A DNA stretch of 64,000 nt from assembly GCF_020037025.1 (NCBI RefSeq), contig NZ_JAIQLH010000056.1, positions 1 through 64,000 of the forward strand, written 5' to 3'. Below, piece after piece: positions 8,579 through 16,460 of this stretch. Positions within the stretch are counted from its first letter, which is position 1. Every line of letters begins with the position of its first letter. The stretch is from Streptomyces huiliensis. Lineage in GTDB: Bacteria; Actinomycetota; Actinomycetes; Streptomycetales; Streptomycetaceae. The position numbers and the translations under genes were made by a program. The notes under the pieces are model-generated. The model saw only the letters and a program-made list of their open reading frames with translations, ran no database searches and was not told the origin of the DNA.

Positions 8579-9660
8579 CAGCGCACACCCCCCGGCGTCC
8601 CCGGAACGGTCCCCGCAGCACTCCCCGGAGCAGTCCCCGAAGAGGTCCAGTCCGCCTCCCACTGCAACCGCGCCACCGCGTCCAGCACCCGGTCCACCCC
8701 GGGCAGATGGTGCTTCTCCAGCATCGGCGGCGGGTACGGGATGTCGAACCCGGTGACCCGCAGCACCGGGGCCTCCAGGTGGTGGAAGCAGCGCTCGGTG
8801 ATCCGGGCGGCCAGTTCCCCGCCGGGGCCGCCGAAGCCGGTCGCCTCGTGCACCACGACCGCCCGTCCGGTGCGGCGGACGGAGGCGCAGACGGTCTCCT
8901 CGTCGAGCGGGACCAGCGAGCGGAGGTCGACGACCTCCAGGTCCCAGCCCTCCGCCGTGGCGGCCTCGGCCGCCTCCAGGCAGACCGGAAGGGACGGCCC
9001 GTAGGTGATCAGGGTGGCCGAGGTACCGCGCCGGCGGACGACGGCGGTGCCGACGCCCGGCACCTCCTCCGGCCGGTCCGGCTCCCAGTCGGCCTTCGCC
9101 CAGTACAGCCGCTTGGGCTCCAGGAAGATCACCGGGTCGTCGGAGGCGATGGAGGCGCGCAGCAGCCCGTACGCGTCGGCCACCGTGGCCGGGGTGACGA
9201 CGTGCAGCCCTGGGGTGGCCATGTACAGCGCCTCGGACGAGTCGCTGTGGTGCTCGACGCCCCCGATGCCGCCCCCGTAGGGGATGCGGACGGTGATCGG
9301 CATGGGCAGGGCGCCCCGGGTGCGGTTGCGCATCCGGGAGACGTGGCTGATGAGCTGCTCCAGCGCCGGGTAGGCGAACGCGTCGAACTGCATCTCGACC
9401 ACCGGCCGCAGCCCGTACATCGCCATGCCGACGGCCGTGCCCAGGATGCCCGCCTCGGCCAGCGGCGTGTCCGTGCAGCGGTCCTCGCCGAACTCCTTCG
9501 CCAGCCCGTCGGTGATCCGGAAGACGCCGCCCAGGGTGCCGACGTCCTCGCCGAGGACGTGCACCGCCGGGTCGTCGGCCATGGCGTCGCGCAGGGCCCG
9601 GTTGAGGGCCTGGCTCATCGTCGCGGGCTTGCGGCCCGTCGCGGCGACCGCGGTGGTCAT
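8578..9660 (-). CDS. bkdB: Branched-chain 2-oxoacid dehydrogenase E1 beta subunit
   Basis: A 360-residue transketolase-like E1 beta. Recognisable stretches are VHVLGEDVGTLGGVFRITDGL, DTPLAEAGILGTAVGMAMYG and PVVEMQFDAFAYPALEQL, then the C-terminal domain DLRSLVPLDEETV. Together with the alpha subunit it decarboxylates 2-oxoisovalerate and related acids, supplying isobutyryl-, isovaleryl- and 2-methylbutyryl-CoA for branched fatty acids. The ATG at 9660 overlaps the bkdA stop (ATGA) and the 3' end shares a base with bkdC, so all three are one operon. Confidence 0.92.
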   Translation of the reverse strand: MTTAVAATGRKPATMSQALNRALRDAMADDPAVHVLGEDVGTLGGVFRITDGLAKEFGEDRCTDTPLAEAGILGTAVGMAMYGLRPVVEMQFDAFAYPALEQLISHVSRMRNRTRGALPMPITVRIPYGGGIGGVEHHSDSSEALYMATPGLHVVTPATVADAYGLLRASIASDDPVIFLEPKRLYWAKADWEPDRPEEVPGVGTAVVRRRGTSATLITYGPSLPVCLEAAEAATAEGWDLEVVDLRSLVPLDEETVCASVRRTGRAVVVHEATGFGGPGGELAARITERCFHHLEAPVLRVTGFDIPYPPPMLEKHHLPGVDRVLDAVARLQWEADWTSSGTAPGSAAGTVPGTPGGVR

Positions 9661-10823
9661 CGGTCCGTTCCTTCCCCTGTGCCCCGGCCGCTTCCGTCGG
9701 CGGCGCCGGCCGCCGCGAGCTCGGCGCGCAGCAGCTCGGCCTGCTCGCGCAGCCGCGCCGTCCGCCGGGCGTAGACGTGGTCGAAGAGCTCCATCGGATC
9801 CAGCTCGGGATCCTCGTTCATGCGTTCGCGCAGGTCGGCGGCCATGCGCTCGGCCGTCTCCCGGACGGCGGCGAGGCCGTCCCCGTCCGCCAGGTCGCGG
9901 CGGACCAGCTCCCGTTCCACCAGCTCGACGGGGTCGTGCGCGCGCCAGGCGGCGACCTCGGCGTCGCTGCGGTACCGGGTGGCGTCGTCGGCGTTGGTGT
10001 GGGCGTCGAGGCGGTAGGTGACGGCCTCGACGAGTGTGGGGCCGCCGCCCGAGCGGGCCCGCCGGACGGCCTCGGTGAGCACATCCAGCACGGCGGGCGC
10101 GTCGTTGCCGTCGACCAGCCGGCCGGGCATGCCGTAGCCGACGGCCTTGTGGGCGAGCGAGGGCGCGGCGGTCTGTTTGGACAGCGGTACGGAGATCGCG
10201 AAGCCGTTGTTCTGCACCAGGAAGACGACGGGCGCCCGCCAGACCGCGGCGAAGTTCAGCGCCTCGTGGAAGTCGCCCTCGCTGGTGCCGCCGTCGCCGA
10301 CCATGGCGAGGGCGACGACGTCGTCCCCCTTGAGCCGCGCGGCGTGCGCCAGCCCGACGGCGTGCGGGAGTTGGGTGGCGAGCGGCGTGGCCAGCGGGGC
10401 GACGCGGTGCTCGTGCGGGTCGTAGCCGGTGTGCCAGTCGCCGCGCAGCAGGGTGAGGGCCTGGACGGGGTCGAGGCCGCGGGTGACGGCGGCCAGGGTG
10501 TCGCGGTAGCTGGGGAAGAGCCAGTCGCGGTCCTCCAGGGCGAGGGCGGCGGCGACCTCGCACGCCTCCTGGCCCGTGGAGGACGGGTAGACGGCCAGCC
10601 GGCCCTGCCGGGTGAGGGCGGTGGCCTGGGTGTTGTAGCGGCGCCCGCGCACCAGGTGGCCGTGGAGCAGCCGGAGCAGCTCGGGGTCCAGCGTGTCCGC
10701 GGCGGGGGTGCCCAGCAACCGGTACGGCTCCGCGTCGGGCAGCAGCGGCATGGGGTCGGTGCGGGGCTGCCAGGCGGGGGGCGGGGTCGGCCGGTAGGCA
10801 CCGGGCTGCTCCAGGACCGTCAT
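9657..10823 (-). CDS. bkdA: Branched-chain 2-oxoacid dehydrogenase E1 alpha subunit
   Basis: A 388-residue E1 alpha with the thiamine-diphosphate-binding motif MVGDGGTSEGDFHEALNFAA...VQNN near the middle and the phosphorylation-loop-like region YRLDAHTNADDATRYR. It starts at ATG 10823, preceded by GGAGG eight bases away. It is first in the bkdABC operon and is transcribed away from bkdR. A degenerate TetR-type operator and CAGGCGTG-type repeats lie between the two start codons. Confidence 0.92.
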   Translation of the reverse strand: MTVLEQPGAYRPTPPPAWQPRTDPMPLLPDAEPYRLLGTPAADTLDPELLRLLHGHLVRGRRYNTQATALTRQGRLAVYPSSTGQEACEVAAALALEDRDWLFPSYRDTLAAVTRGLDPVQALTLLRGDWHTGYDPHEHRVAPLATPLATQLPHAVGLAHAARLKGDDVVALAMVGDGGTSEGDFHEALNFAAVWRAPVVFLVQNNGFAISVPLSKQTAAPSLAHKAVGYGMPGRLVDGNDAPAVLDVLTEAVRRARSGGGPTLVEAVTYRLDAHTNADDATRYRSDAEVAAWRAHDPVELVERELVRRDLADGDGLAAVRETAERMAADLRERMNEDPELDPMELFDHVYARRTARLREQAELLRAELAAAGAADGSGRGTGEGTDR

Positions 10824-10838
10824 GACGAGCACCTCCTC

Positions 10839-10898
10839 TGTGGGCAGGCGTGAGGCAGGCGTGCGGCAGGCGAGAGGGCAGGCGTGGGGCAGGTGTGA
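10839..10898. repeat. Imperfect direct repeats upstream of bkdA
   Basis: About five spaced copies of a GGCAGGCGTG-like element at roughly 12-14 base intervals occupy the leader of bkdA. Lrp/AsnC regulators often bind phased degenerate repeats, so this may be a BkdR target; that is inference from position only. Confidence 0.5.
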
Positions 10899-10923
10899 CC
10901 GGAAAGCGCCCCGCACTCTCCCT

Positions 10924-10937
10924 ACCGATTGTTCGGT
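10924..10937. promoter_or_regulatory. Degenerate TetR/PaaR-type operator between bkdA and bkdR
   Basis: ACCGATTGTTCGGT matches the operator found at paaA and at the TetR/fadB promoter (ACCGnnCGnnCGGT) except at one central base. The extended 18-base match on the opposite strand is 16/18. Confidence 0.5.
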
Positions 10938-11038
10938 TGCCGGTGCATTTTGGCTACAGGCGGCCCGGGCCTGTGGACAAACGGTTCTCCACAGCCTGAG
11001 ATATGAACAGCGCGTCCACCCAGGGGAGGCATGGCGGT

Positions 11039-11542
11039 ATGCCGGACGAACAGATGGCCAAAACGAGCCCAAGAACGCCCGCCCGACCGCTCGACGAGAT
11101 CGACCGCTCGATCCTGCACATGCTCCAGACCGACGGACGGGCCTCGATACGGTCCGTGGCCGAGCGGGTGCACGTGTCCCGCGCCAACGCCTACGCGCGG
11201 ATCAACCGCCTCATCGACGACGGGGTGATCCGCGGCTTCGGGGCACGCATCGACCAGGAGCGGGCGGGGCAGGGCGCGTCCGCGTACATCACGCTGAAGA
11301 TCGTGCAGAACTCCTGGCGCACCGTGCGCGAGAAGCTCCGGGTGCTGCCGGGGGCGTCGCACATCGCCCTGGTCAGCGGGGACTTCGACGTCCTGCTGCT
11401 GGTCCACACCAAGGACAACCGCGCCCTCCGCGAGCTCGTGCTCACCCGGATCCAGGCCATAGAGGAGGTGTTGAGCACCCGCACCCTGCTGGTCTTCGAG
11501 GAGCAGGACCTCAAGGAGGGCGTGGACGGGTGCGACAGATGA
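11039..11542 (+). CDS. bkdR: Lrp/AsnC family regulator BkdR
   Basis: A 167-residue feast/famine regulator. It has an N-terminal helix-turn-helix (LDEIDRSILHMLQTDGRASIRSVAERVHVSRANAYARINRL) and a C-terminal RAM ligand-binding domain (AYITLKIVQNSWRTVREKL; VSGDFDVLLLVHTKDN). ATG 11039 is chosen because GGGGAGG lies nine bases upstream; an in-frame ATG at 11003 lacks this. It is divergent from bkdABC, the standard place for the bkd regulator in streptomycetes, where such proteins control the operon. Confidence 0.88.
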   Translation: MPDEQMAKTSPRTPARPLDEIDRSILHMLQTDGRASIRSVAERVHVSRANAYARINRLIDDGVIRGFGARIDQERAGQGASAYITLKIVQNSWRTVREKLRVLPGASHIALVSGDFDVLLLVHTKDNRALRELVLTRIQAIEEVLSTRTLLVFEEQDLKEGVDGCDR

Positions 11543-11594
11543 GCCGCGGGAGGCGGCCCGGGCGCGCGACGCCACGGCCGCCGGCGCGCCCGCC

Positions 11595-12185
11595 TCAGTG
11601 CGCCCGCAGCCCCGCGAACGCCGTGTTGATCACCGCGTCGGCGACCTCTTCGCTGGTGGCGGCGTTGCCGCGCTGCGGCCGGTACCACTCCACCACGGAG
11701 TTGATCATTCCGAAGAGGAGCCGGGTCGCCAGCCGGACGTCCACGTCGGCCCGCAGGTCGCCGTCGGCCGCTGCCTCCTTGAGGAGGGCCGCGACCCGGT
11801 GGTCGAACTCGCGACGCCGCTCCATCGCCCAGCGCTCGGTGTCGGTGTTGCCGCGCACCCGCAGCAGCAGCGTCACGTAGGGCAGTTCGGCGATCAGCAC
11901 CTCGACGGTGCGGCGGGTGACGTGTTCCAGCCGTTCCACGGCGGGGCCGGTGGTGGCACCCGGCTCGTCCAGGACGGCGAACAGCCCGTCCAGCGCGCGG
12001 CTTATGGCCCGCCGCAGCAGCTCCTCCTTGCTCCTGACGTGGTGGTAGATCGAGGACTTGGAGATCCCCGCGGCCTTCGACAGGTGCTCCATGGAGGTGC
12101 CGTCGTAGCCCCGCTCGTTGAACACCGCGACGGCGACCGCGAGCAGCGATTCGGGCGTGTAGGTGTCACGCTTGGCCATGGTCAT
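11595..12185 (-). CDS. TetR family regulator, probable PaaR (phenylacetate repressor)
   Basis: A 196-residue TetR protein with an N-terminal helix-turn-helix (AVFNERGYDGTSMEHLSKAAGISKSSIYHHVRSKEEL) and a helical effector domain. Its start (ATG 12185) overlaps the stop of the 3-hydroxyacyl-CoA dehydrogenase gene (ATGA). The same near-palindrome, ACCGnnCGnnCGGT, stands at the promoter of its own operon and in front of paaA. That core equals the motif I recall for the PaaR repressor of Corynebacterium, whose inducer is phenylacetyl-CoA. Identity as PaaR is therefore strong inference, not proof. Confidence 0.8.
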   Translation of the reverse strand: MTMAKRDTYTPESLLAVAVAVFNERGYDGTSMEHLSKAAGISKSSIYHHVRSKEELLRRAISRALDGLFAVLDEPGATTGPAVERLEHVTRRTVEVLIAELPYVTLLLRVRGNTDTERWAMERRREFDHRVAALLKEAAADGDLRADVDVRLATRLLFGMINSVVEWYRPQRGNAATSEEVADAVINTAFAGLRAH

Positions 12186-13708
12186 GATGGAAGCAGGTTC
12201 TCCTTGACGGCCGCTCGGCGGCGCAGCGGCTGGGACGGGGCGTAACGGCCGCCCGGGTACTCGGACTCCATGTTCGCCAGGAAGCGGCGGACCCACGCGG
12301 CACCGAGCTCCCGGCCCCACTCCAGCGGCCCGCGCGGGTAGTTCACGCCGAGCCGCATGGCGGTGTCGATGTCCTCCGGCCCGGCGACGCCGCGCCCGGC
12401 GGCGTCCTCGGCGAGGTCGACGAGCAGGGCGACGGTCCGCGCGACGATCAGGCCGGGGGCGTCCGCCACGACGCTGACCTTCTTGCCGAGCGCCTGGAAC
12501 AGGCCCACGGTGGCCCGCAGATCGGCCGGGGAGGTGCCGGGGGAGGCCGCGAGCGCGACCCGGGCACAGGAGCGGTAGTCCAGGGCCAGGTCGAAGCGGA
12601 CGGCCGGCTCCCCGGCGTCGCCCGTGGCGGAACGGCCGTCGGTGAGGGCGAGCCGGGCGCCGCCGGGCAGCGCGAAGTACCCGCCGTCCGCGCCACCCGC
12701 TTCTCCCCGCGTCACGGCTATGCCCGCCGCCTCGATCAGCTCCGGCAGGACGGCTGCGGCGGGAGGCAGCACGCCGTGCAGGACGAGTGCCCCGGGCGCC
12801 TTCTCGGGAGCCGCGGTGTCCGGTTCCGGCCGCGCGGCGCCCTCCGCGTGGTCGTACCAGCCCCGCCCGCTCTTGCGTCCCAGCAGCCCCGCCTCCACCA
12901 GGCGCCGCTGGGCGAGGGACGGGGTGAACTTCGGGTGGTGGAAGAACGCCTCGTACACCGAACGGGTGACGGCCTCGTTCACGTCCTGCCCGATGAGGTC
13001 GGTCAGTTCGAACGGACCCATGGCGAAGCCGCCGCTCTCGCGCAGCACGGCGTCGAGGGTGGCGGGGTCGGCGGCCCGCTCCTCCAGGAGCCGGAAGGCC
13101 TCGGCGTAGAACGGCCGGGCAAGCCGGTTGACGATGAAGCCGGGGGTGTCGGCGCAGCGTACGGGCGTCTTGCCCCAGGCCGCGGCGGTGGCGTACGCGC
13201 GGTCGGCGGCGGCCTCGTCGGTGGCGTGCCCCCGGACGACCTCGACCAGCGGCAGCAGCGGCGCGGGGTTGAAGAAGTGCAGGCCGACGAGGCGTCCGGG
13301 GCGGCGCAGCGGGCCGGCGACGGCCGTCACGGGCAGGGACGAGGTGTTGGTGGCGAGCAGACAGTCGTCGGCGACGACCTCCTCCAGCTCGCGGAACAGC
13401 CGCTGCTTGACGTCCAGCAGCTCGACGACGGCCTCGACGACGAGCGCGGAGTCCGCGAGTCCGGCGAGTTCCGCGACGGGACGCAGCCGGGCGACGGCCG
13501 CGTCCCGGGCCTCCGCCGGCATCCGGCCCTTGGCCACCAGGCGGTCCAGCCGGCCCGCGACGGCCCGCGCGGCCTCCTCGGCGCGGCCCGGGAGGGCGTC
13601 GTACAGCCGCACGGGATGGCCCGCGACCAGGGCGACCTGGGCGATGCCCTGGCCCATGGTGCCCGCGCCCACGACGGCGACGGGGTGCTCCGGCTCGATT
13701 GCGGTCAT
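12182..13708 (-). CDS. 3-hydroxyacyl-CoA dehydrogenase (PaaH/FadB2-like, duplicated C-terminal domain)
   Basis: A 508-residue NAD-dependent dehydrogenase. The N-terminal Rossmann motif is PVAVVGAGTMGQGIAQVALVAG. It is followed by LLATNTSSLPVTAVAG and LVGLHFFNPAPLLPLVEVV, then the 3HCDH C-terminal domain (GFIVNRLARPFYAEAFRLLE). A second, more diverged 3HCDH C-terminal repeat fills the last 200 residues, as in long PaaH proteins. The likely reaction is oxidation of 3-hydroxyadipyl-CoA in phenylacetate breakdown. GGGGAGG precedes ATG 13708 by nine bases. It heads an operon with the TetR gene and is divergent from paaN. Confidence 0.85.
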   Translation of the reverse strand: MTAIEPEHPVAVVGAGTMGQGIAQVALVAGHPVRLYDALPGRAEEAARAVAGRLDRLVAKGRMPAEARDAAVARLRPVAELAGLADSALVVEAVVELLDVKQRLFRELEEVVADDCLLATNTSSLPVTAVAGPLRRPGRLVGLHFFNPAPLLPLVEVVRGHATDEAAADRAYATAAAWGKTPVRCADTPGFIVNRLARPFYAEAFRLLEERAADPATLDAVLRESGGFAMGPFELTDLIGQDVNEAVTRSVYEAFFHHPKFTPSLAQRRLVEAGLLGRKSGRGWYDHAEGAARPEPDTAAPEKAPGALVLHGVLPPAAAVLPELIEAAGIAVTRGEAGGADGGYFALPGGARLALTDGRSATGDAGEPAVRFDLALDYRSCARVALAASPGTSPADLRATVGLFQALGKKVSVVADAPGLIVARTVALLVDLAEDAAGRGVAGPEDIDTAMRLGVNYPRGPLEWGRELGAAWVRRFLANMESEYPGGRYAPSQPLRRRAAVKENLLPS

Positions 13709-13760
13709 GACAGTGATCCTCCCCGATGAGGTGGTCCCGGATTCGCCGGGCCCCCTTGTC

Positions 13761-13784
13761 CCGACCGATCGTTCGGTTAATGTA
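13761..13784 (-). promoter_or_regulatory. TetR/PaaR operator and -10 of the fadB-tetR operon
   Basis: ACCGATCGTTCGGT at 13764-13777 is a perfect ACCGnnCGnnCGGT site. On the minus strand TACATT (a possible -10) lies immediately upstream of AACCGAACGATCGGTCGG. The same arrangement, ACATT then the identical 18 bases, occurs at the paaA promoter. The site would block the promoter and so autoregulate the TetR gene. Confidence 0.7.
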
Positions 13785-13918
13785 TCTGGCGGGTACGACA
13801 ACGGCACCCGGCCGTGCGGATCCGGCACCACCGCTTCACCCGGCACCACCGCTTTCCTCTGCTTTCCCAGGTTCACCGCCACCGCATCCACGCCCGTCCG
13901 ACGAGGAGTTGGTCAACC

Positions 13919-15616
13919 GTGACCGCCGGACTCACCATCGACCAGTTGGCCGAGAAGCACTCCGCCACGCTCGACACGGCCCTCGACGTCATCCGCACCC
14001 GCGCCTACTGGTCACCGCATCCCGAGCATCCCAAGGCGTACGGCCCCGACCAGGACGGCGGCCTGGACGCCGCCGCGGGTCAGGCGGCCTTCGAGGCCCT
14101 CCGGGACCGGCGCTTCGAGCTCGACCAGCCGGGCACGGACGGCTGGACGGGCTCCGAAGTGTCCCCCTACGGGCCGCGGCTCGGCGTCGAGTACCCGCAC
14201 GCCGACCTCGCCGTGCTGCTTCCGGCCATGAAGTCCGCAATGCGCCCGTGGCGCGAGGCGGGCCCCCGCCACCGGGCGCTGGTGTGTCTGGAGATCCTCA
14301 GGCGGATCAGCGCCCGGACGCACGAGATGGCGCACGCGGTCATGCACACCAGCGGCCAGGCGTTCATGATGGCGTTCCAGGCCGGCGGCCCGCACGCCCA
14401 GGACCGCGGGCTGGAGGCCGTCGCCTACGCCTACGCCGCGCAGGCCGAGGCCGAGCGGACGGCCGAGTGGGTCAAGCCGCAGGGCAAACGCGACCCGCTG
14501 AAACTGGCCAAGGAGTTCACCGCGGTGCCGCGCGGCATCGCCCTTGTCATCGGCTGCAACACCTTCCCCACCTGGAACGGCTACCCCGGCCTCTTCGCCT
14601 CGCTCGCCACCGGCAACCCCGTCCTGGTCAAGCCGCACCCGCGCGCGGTCCTGCCGCTCGCGCTGACCGTGCGCGCCGCGCGCGAGGTGCTGCGCGAGGC
14701 CGGCTTCTCCCCCGACCTCGTCGCCCTGGCGGCCGAGCGGGACGGCGAGGGCATCGCCAAGTCGCTGGCCGTCCACCCGGACGTCCGGATCATCGACTAC
14801 ACCGGCTCCACGGCGTTCGGCGACTGGCTGGAGGCCCACGCCAAGCAGGCGCAGGTCTTCACGGAGAAGGCCGGCGTCAACACCGTGATCGTCGACTCCA
14901 CCGGCGACTACCAGGGGATGCTGTCCAACCTGGCCTTCTCGCTCTCCCTCTACAGCGGCCAGATGTGCACCACCCCGCAGAACCTGCTGATCCCGCGCGG
15001 CGGCATCGGCACGGACGCCGGCCACAAGACGTACGACGAGGTGGTGGCCGATCTGGCGGCGGCGGTCGGGAAGTTGCTGGGCGACGACGCCCGGGCCAAC
15101 GCCCTGCTCGGCGCCATCGTCAACGACCAGGTCAAGGAGCGTGTCGAGGCGGCCGGCCGGCTCGGCGAGGTGGCGCTCGCCTCGCGCACGGTGGCCAACC
15201 CGGACTTCCCCGACGCGACGGTCCGCACCCCGGTGATCGTCAAGCTCGACGGCGCCAAGCCGGACGCCGAGGCCGCGTACTTCTCCGAGTGCTTCGGCCC
15301 GGTGTCGTTCGCGGTGGCCGTGGACTCCACGGCGGAGGCGGTGGAACTGCTGCGCCGCACGGTGCGGGAGAAGGGCGCGATGACCGTCGGGGCGTACACC
15401 ACCTCCACGGAGGCGGAGCGGCTGATCGAGGAGGCGTGCCTGGAGGAGTGCGCACAGCTCTCGCTGAACCTCACCGGCGGCGTCTACGTCAACCAGACCG
15501 CCGCCTTCTCCGACTACCACGGCTCGGGCGGCAACCCGGCGGCCAACGCGGCGCTGTGCGACGCGGCGTTCGTGGCGAGCCGGTTCCGCACGGTGGAGGT
15601 GCGGCGCCAGGCGTGA
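13919..15616 (+). CDS. paaN: PaaN: phenylacetate-degradation aldehyde dehydrogenase family protein
   Basis: A 565-residue aldehyde-dehydrogenase-superfamily protein of the PaaN type. It starts at GTG 13919 (VTAGLTIDQLAEKHSATL) with GAGGAG ten bases upstream. Visible features are NTFPTWNGYPGLFASLATGNPVLVKPHP (cofactor-binding region), FTEKAGVNTVIVDS, and SGQMCTTPQNLLIP with the catalytic Cys. The family is proposed to act on the ring-opened aldehyde of phenylacetyl-CoA; the exact reaction differs from that of PaaZ and is less well proven. It is divergent from the dehydrogenase-TetR operon across the operator. Confidence 0.88.
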   Translation: MTAGLTIDQLAEKHSATLDTALDVIRTRAYWSPHPEHPKAYGPDQDGGLDAAAGQAAFEALRDRRFELDQPGTDGWTGSEVSPYGPRLGVEYPHADLAVLLPAMKSAMRPWREAGPRHRALVCLEILRRISARTHEMAHAVMHTSGQAFMMAFQAGGPHAQDRGLEAVAYAYAAQAEAERTAEWVKPQGKRDPLKLAKEFTAVPRGIALVIGCNTFPTWNGYPGLFASLATGNPVLVKPHPRAVLPLALTVRAAREVLREAGFSPDLVALAAERDGEGIAKSLAVHPDVRIIDYTGSTAFGDWLEAHAKQAQVFTEKAGVNTVIVDSTGDYQGMLSNLAFSLSLYSGQMCTTPQNLLIPRGGIGTDAGHKTYDEVVADLAAAVGKLLGDDARANALLGAIVNDQVKERVEAAGRLGEVALASRTVANPDFPDATVRTPVIVKLDGAKPDAEAAYFSECFGPVSFAVAVDSTAEAVELLRRTVREKGAMTVGAYTTSTEAERLIEEACLEECAQLSLNLTGGVYVNQTAAFSDYHGSGGNPAANAALCDAAFVASRFRTVEVRRQA

Positions 15617-15641
15617 CGGGCGGGTGGGCCGACGCGGGCCG

Positions 15642-16403
15642 TCAGACCGCCTCCGCCGGCCCGCCCCAGTGGAAGAGCGCCATCGCCACGCTCGTCGCGA
15701 GGTTGTAGCTGGACACCTGCGGGCGCATCGGCAGCGAAATCAGCCGGTCCGCCCGCGCCCGCACCTCGTCCGAGATGCCGTGGCGTTCGGATCCGAAGGC
15801 GAGGACGGCGTCGTCCGGCAGGGTGACGGACCGGATGCCCTCGCCCTCCGGGTCCAGCGCGAACAGCGGCCCCGGTGGCAGGCCGTCGGGGTCCACCCGC
15901 TCCACGGCCGTGGCGTAGTGCAGCCCCGCGCCCGCACGGACGGCGTTCTGGTGCCACGGGTCGAGGTCCCCGGTGGTGACGACACCGGTCGCGCCGAAAC
16001 CGGCGGCCAGCCGGACGACCGCCCCGACGTTCCCGAGGTTGCGCGGGTTGTCGAGGAGCACGACGGGCGCGGGCCGGGGGCGGCGGGCCAGCGCGGCGAG
16101 GTTGTCCTCGCGGACGGTCCGGGCGGCCAGCGCGGCGACCTCGGTGGTGTGGCCCCGGGGCACCAGCTCGCGCAGGACGGCCCGGTCCACCTCGGTCAGC
16201 AGACCGTTCAGCGCGTCGGTCACGTCGTCGGCGAGCCGGTCGGCCAGCGCCAGGACGGCGGCCCGGTCGGTGGTGAGCACGGGGCCGACCCGGGCTCCGA
16301 AGCGCAGGGCGTGCTTGATGGCGTGGAATCCGTCGAGCAGCACGGCACCGGGGGCCAGCTCGCCCCACTGCCGCACGGCGATATCGGTCGCGTCCTCGGT
16401 CAT
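15642..16403 (-). CDS. SpoU/TrmH family RNA 2'-O-methyltransferase
   Basis: A 253-residue SPOUT methylase. The three family motifs are visible: motif 1 LLDNPRNLGNVGAVVRLAAG, motif 2 LAFGSERHGIS, and motif 3 LPMRPQVSSYNLATSVAMAL, the knotted S-adenosylmethionine site. The N-terminal 100 residues resemble the substrate-binding part of rRNA/tRNA 2'-O-ribose methylases. The RNA target cannot be named. The gene converges on paaN with 25 bases between stops. Confidence 0.88.
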   Translation of the reverse strand: MTEDATDIAVRQWGELAPGAVLLDGFHAIKHALRFGARVGPVLTTDRAAVLALADRLADDVTDALNGLLTEVDRAVLRELVPRGHTTEVAALAARTVREDNLAALARRPRPAPVVLLDNPRNLGNVGAVVRLAAGFGATGVVTTGDLDPWHQNAVRAGAGLHYATAVERVDPDGLPPGPLFALDPEGEGIRSVTLPDDAVLAFGSERHGISDEVRARADRLISLPMRPQVSSYNLATSVAMALFHWGGPAEAV

Positions 16404-16460
16404 GGGCTCAGCCTACGGCGCTGACCTGGGGGGGCGTGGGGCAGAGGGTTCCGGTGGCCG

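Noticed and set aside
8578..10563. 661-codon fusion reading bkdB with an upstream Arg-rich stretch
   Set aside because: The upstream part is the wrong frame of bkdA; bkdB starts at ATG 9660 with an ATGA overlap.
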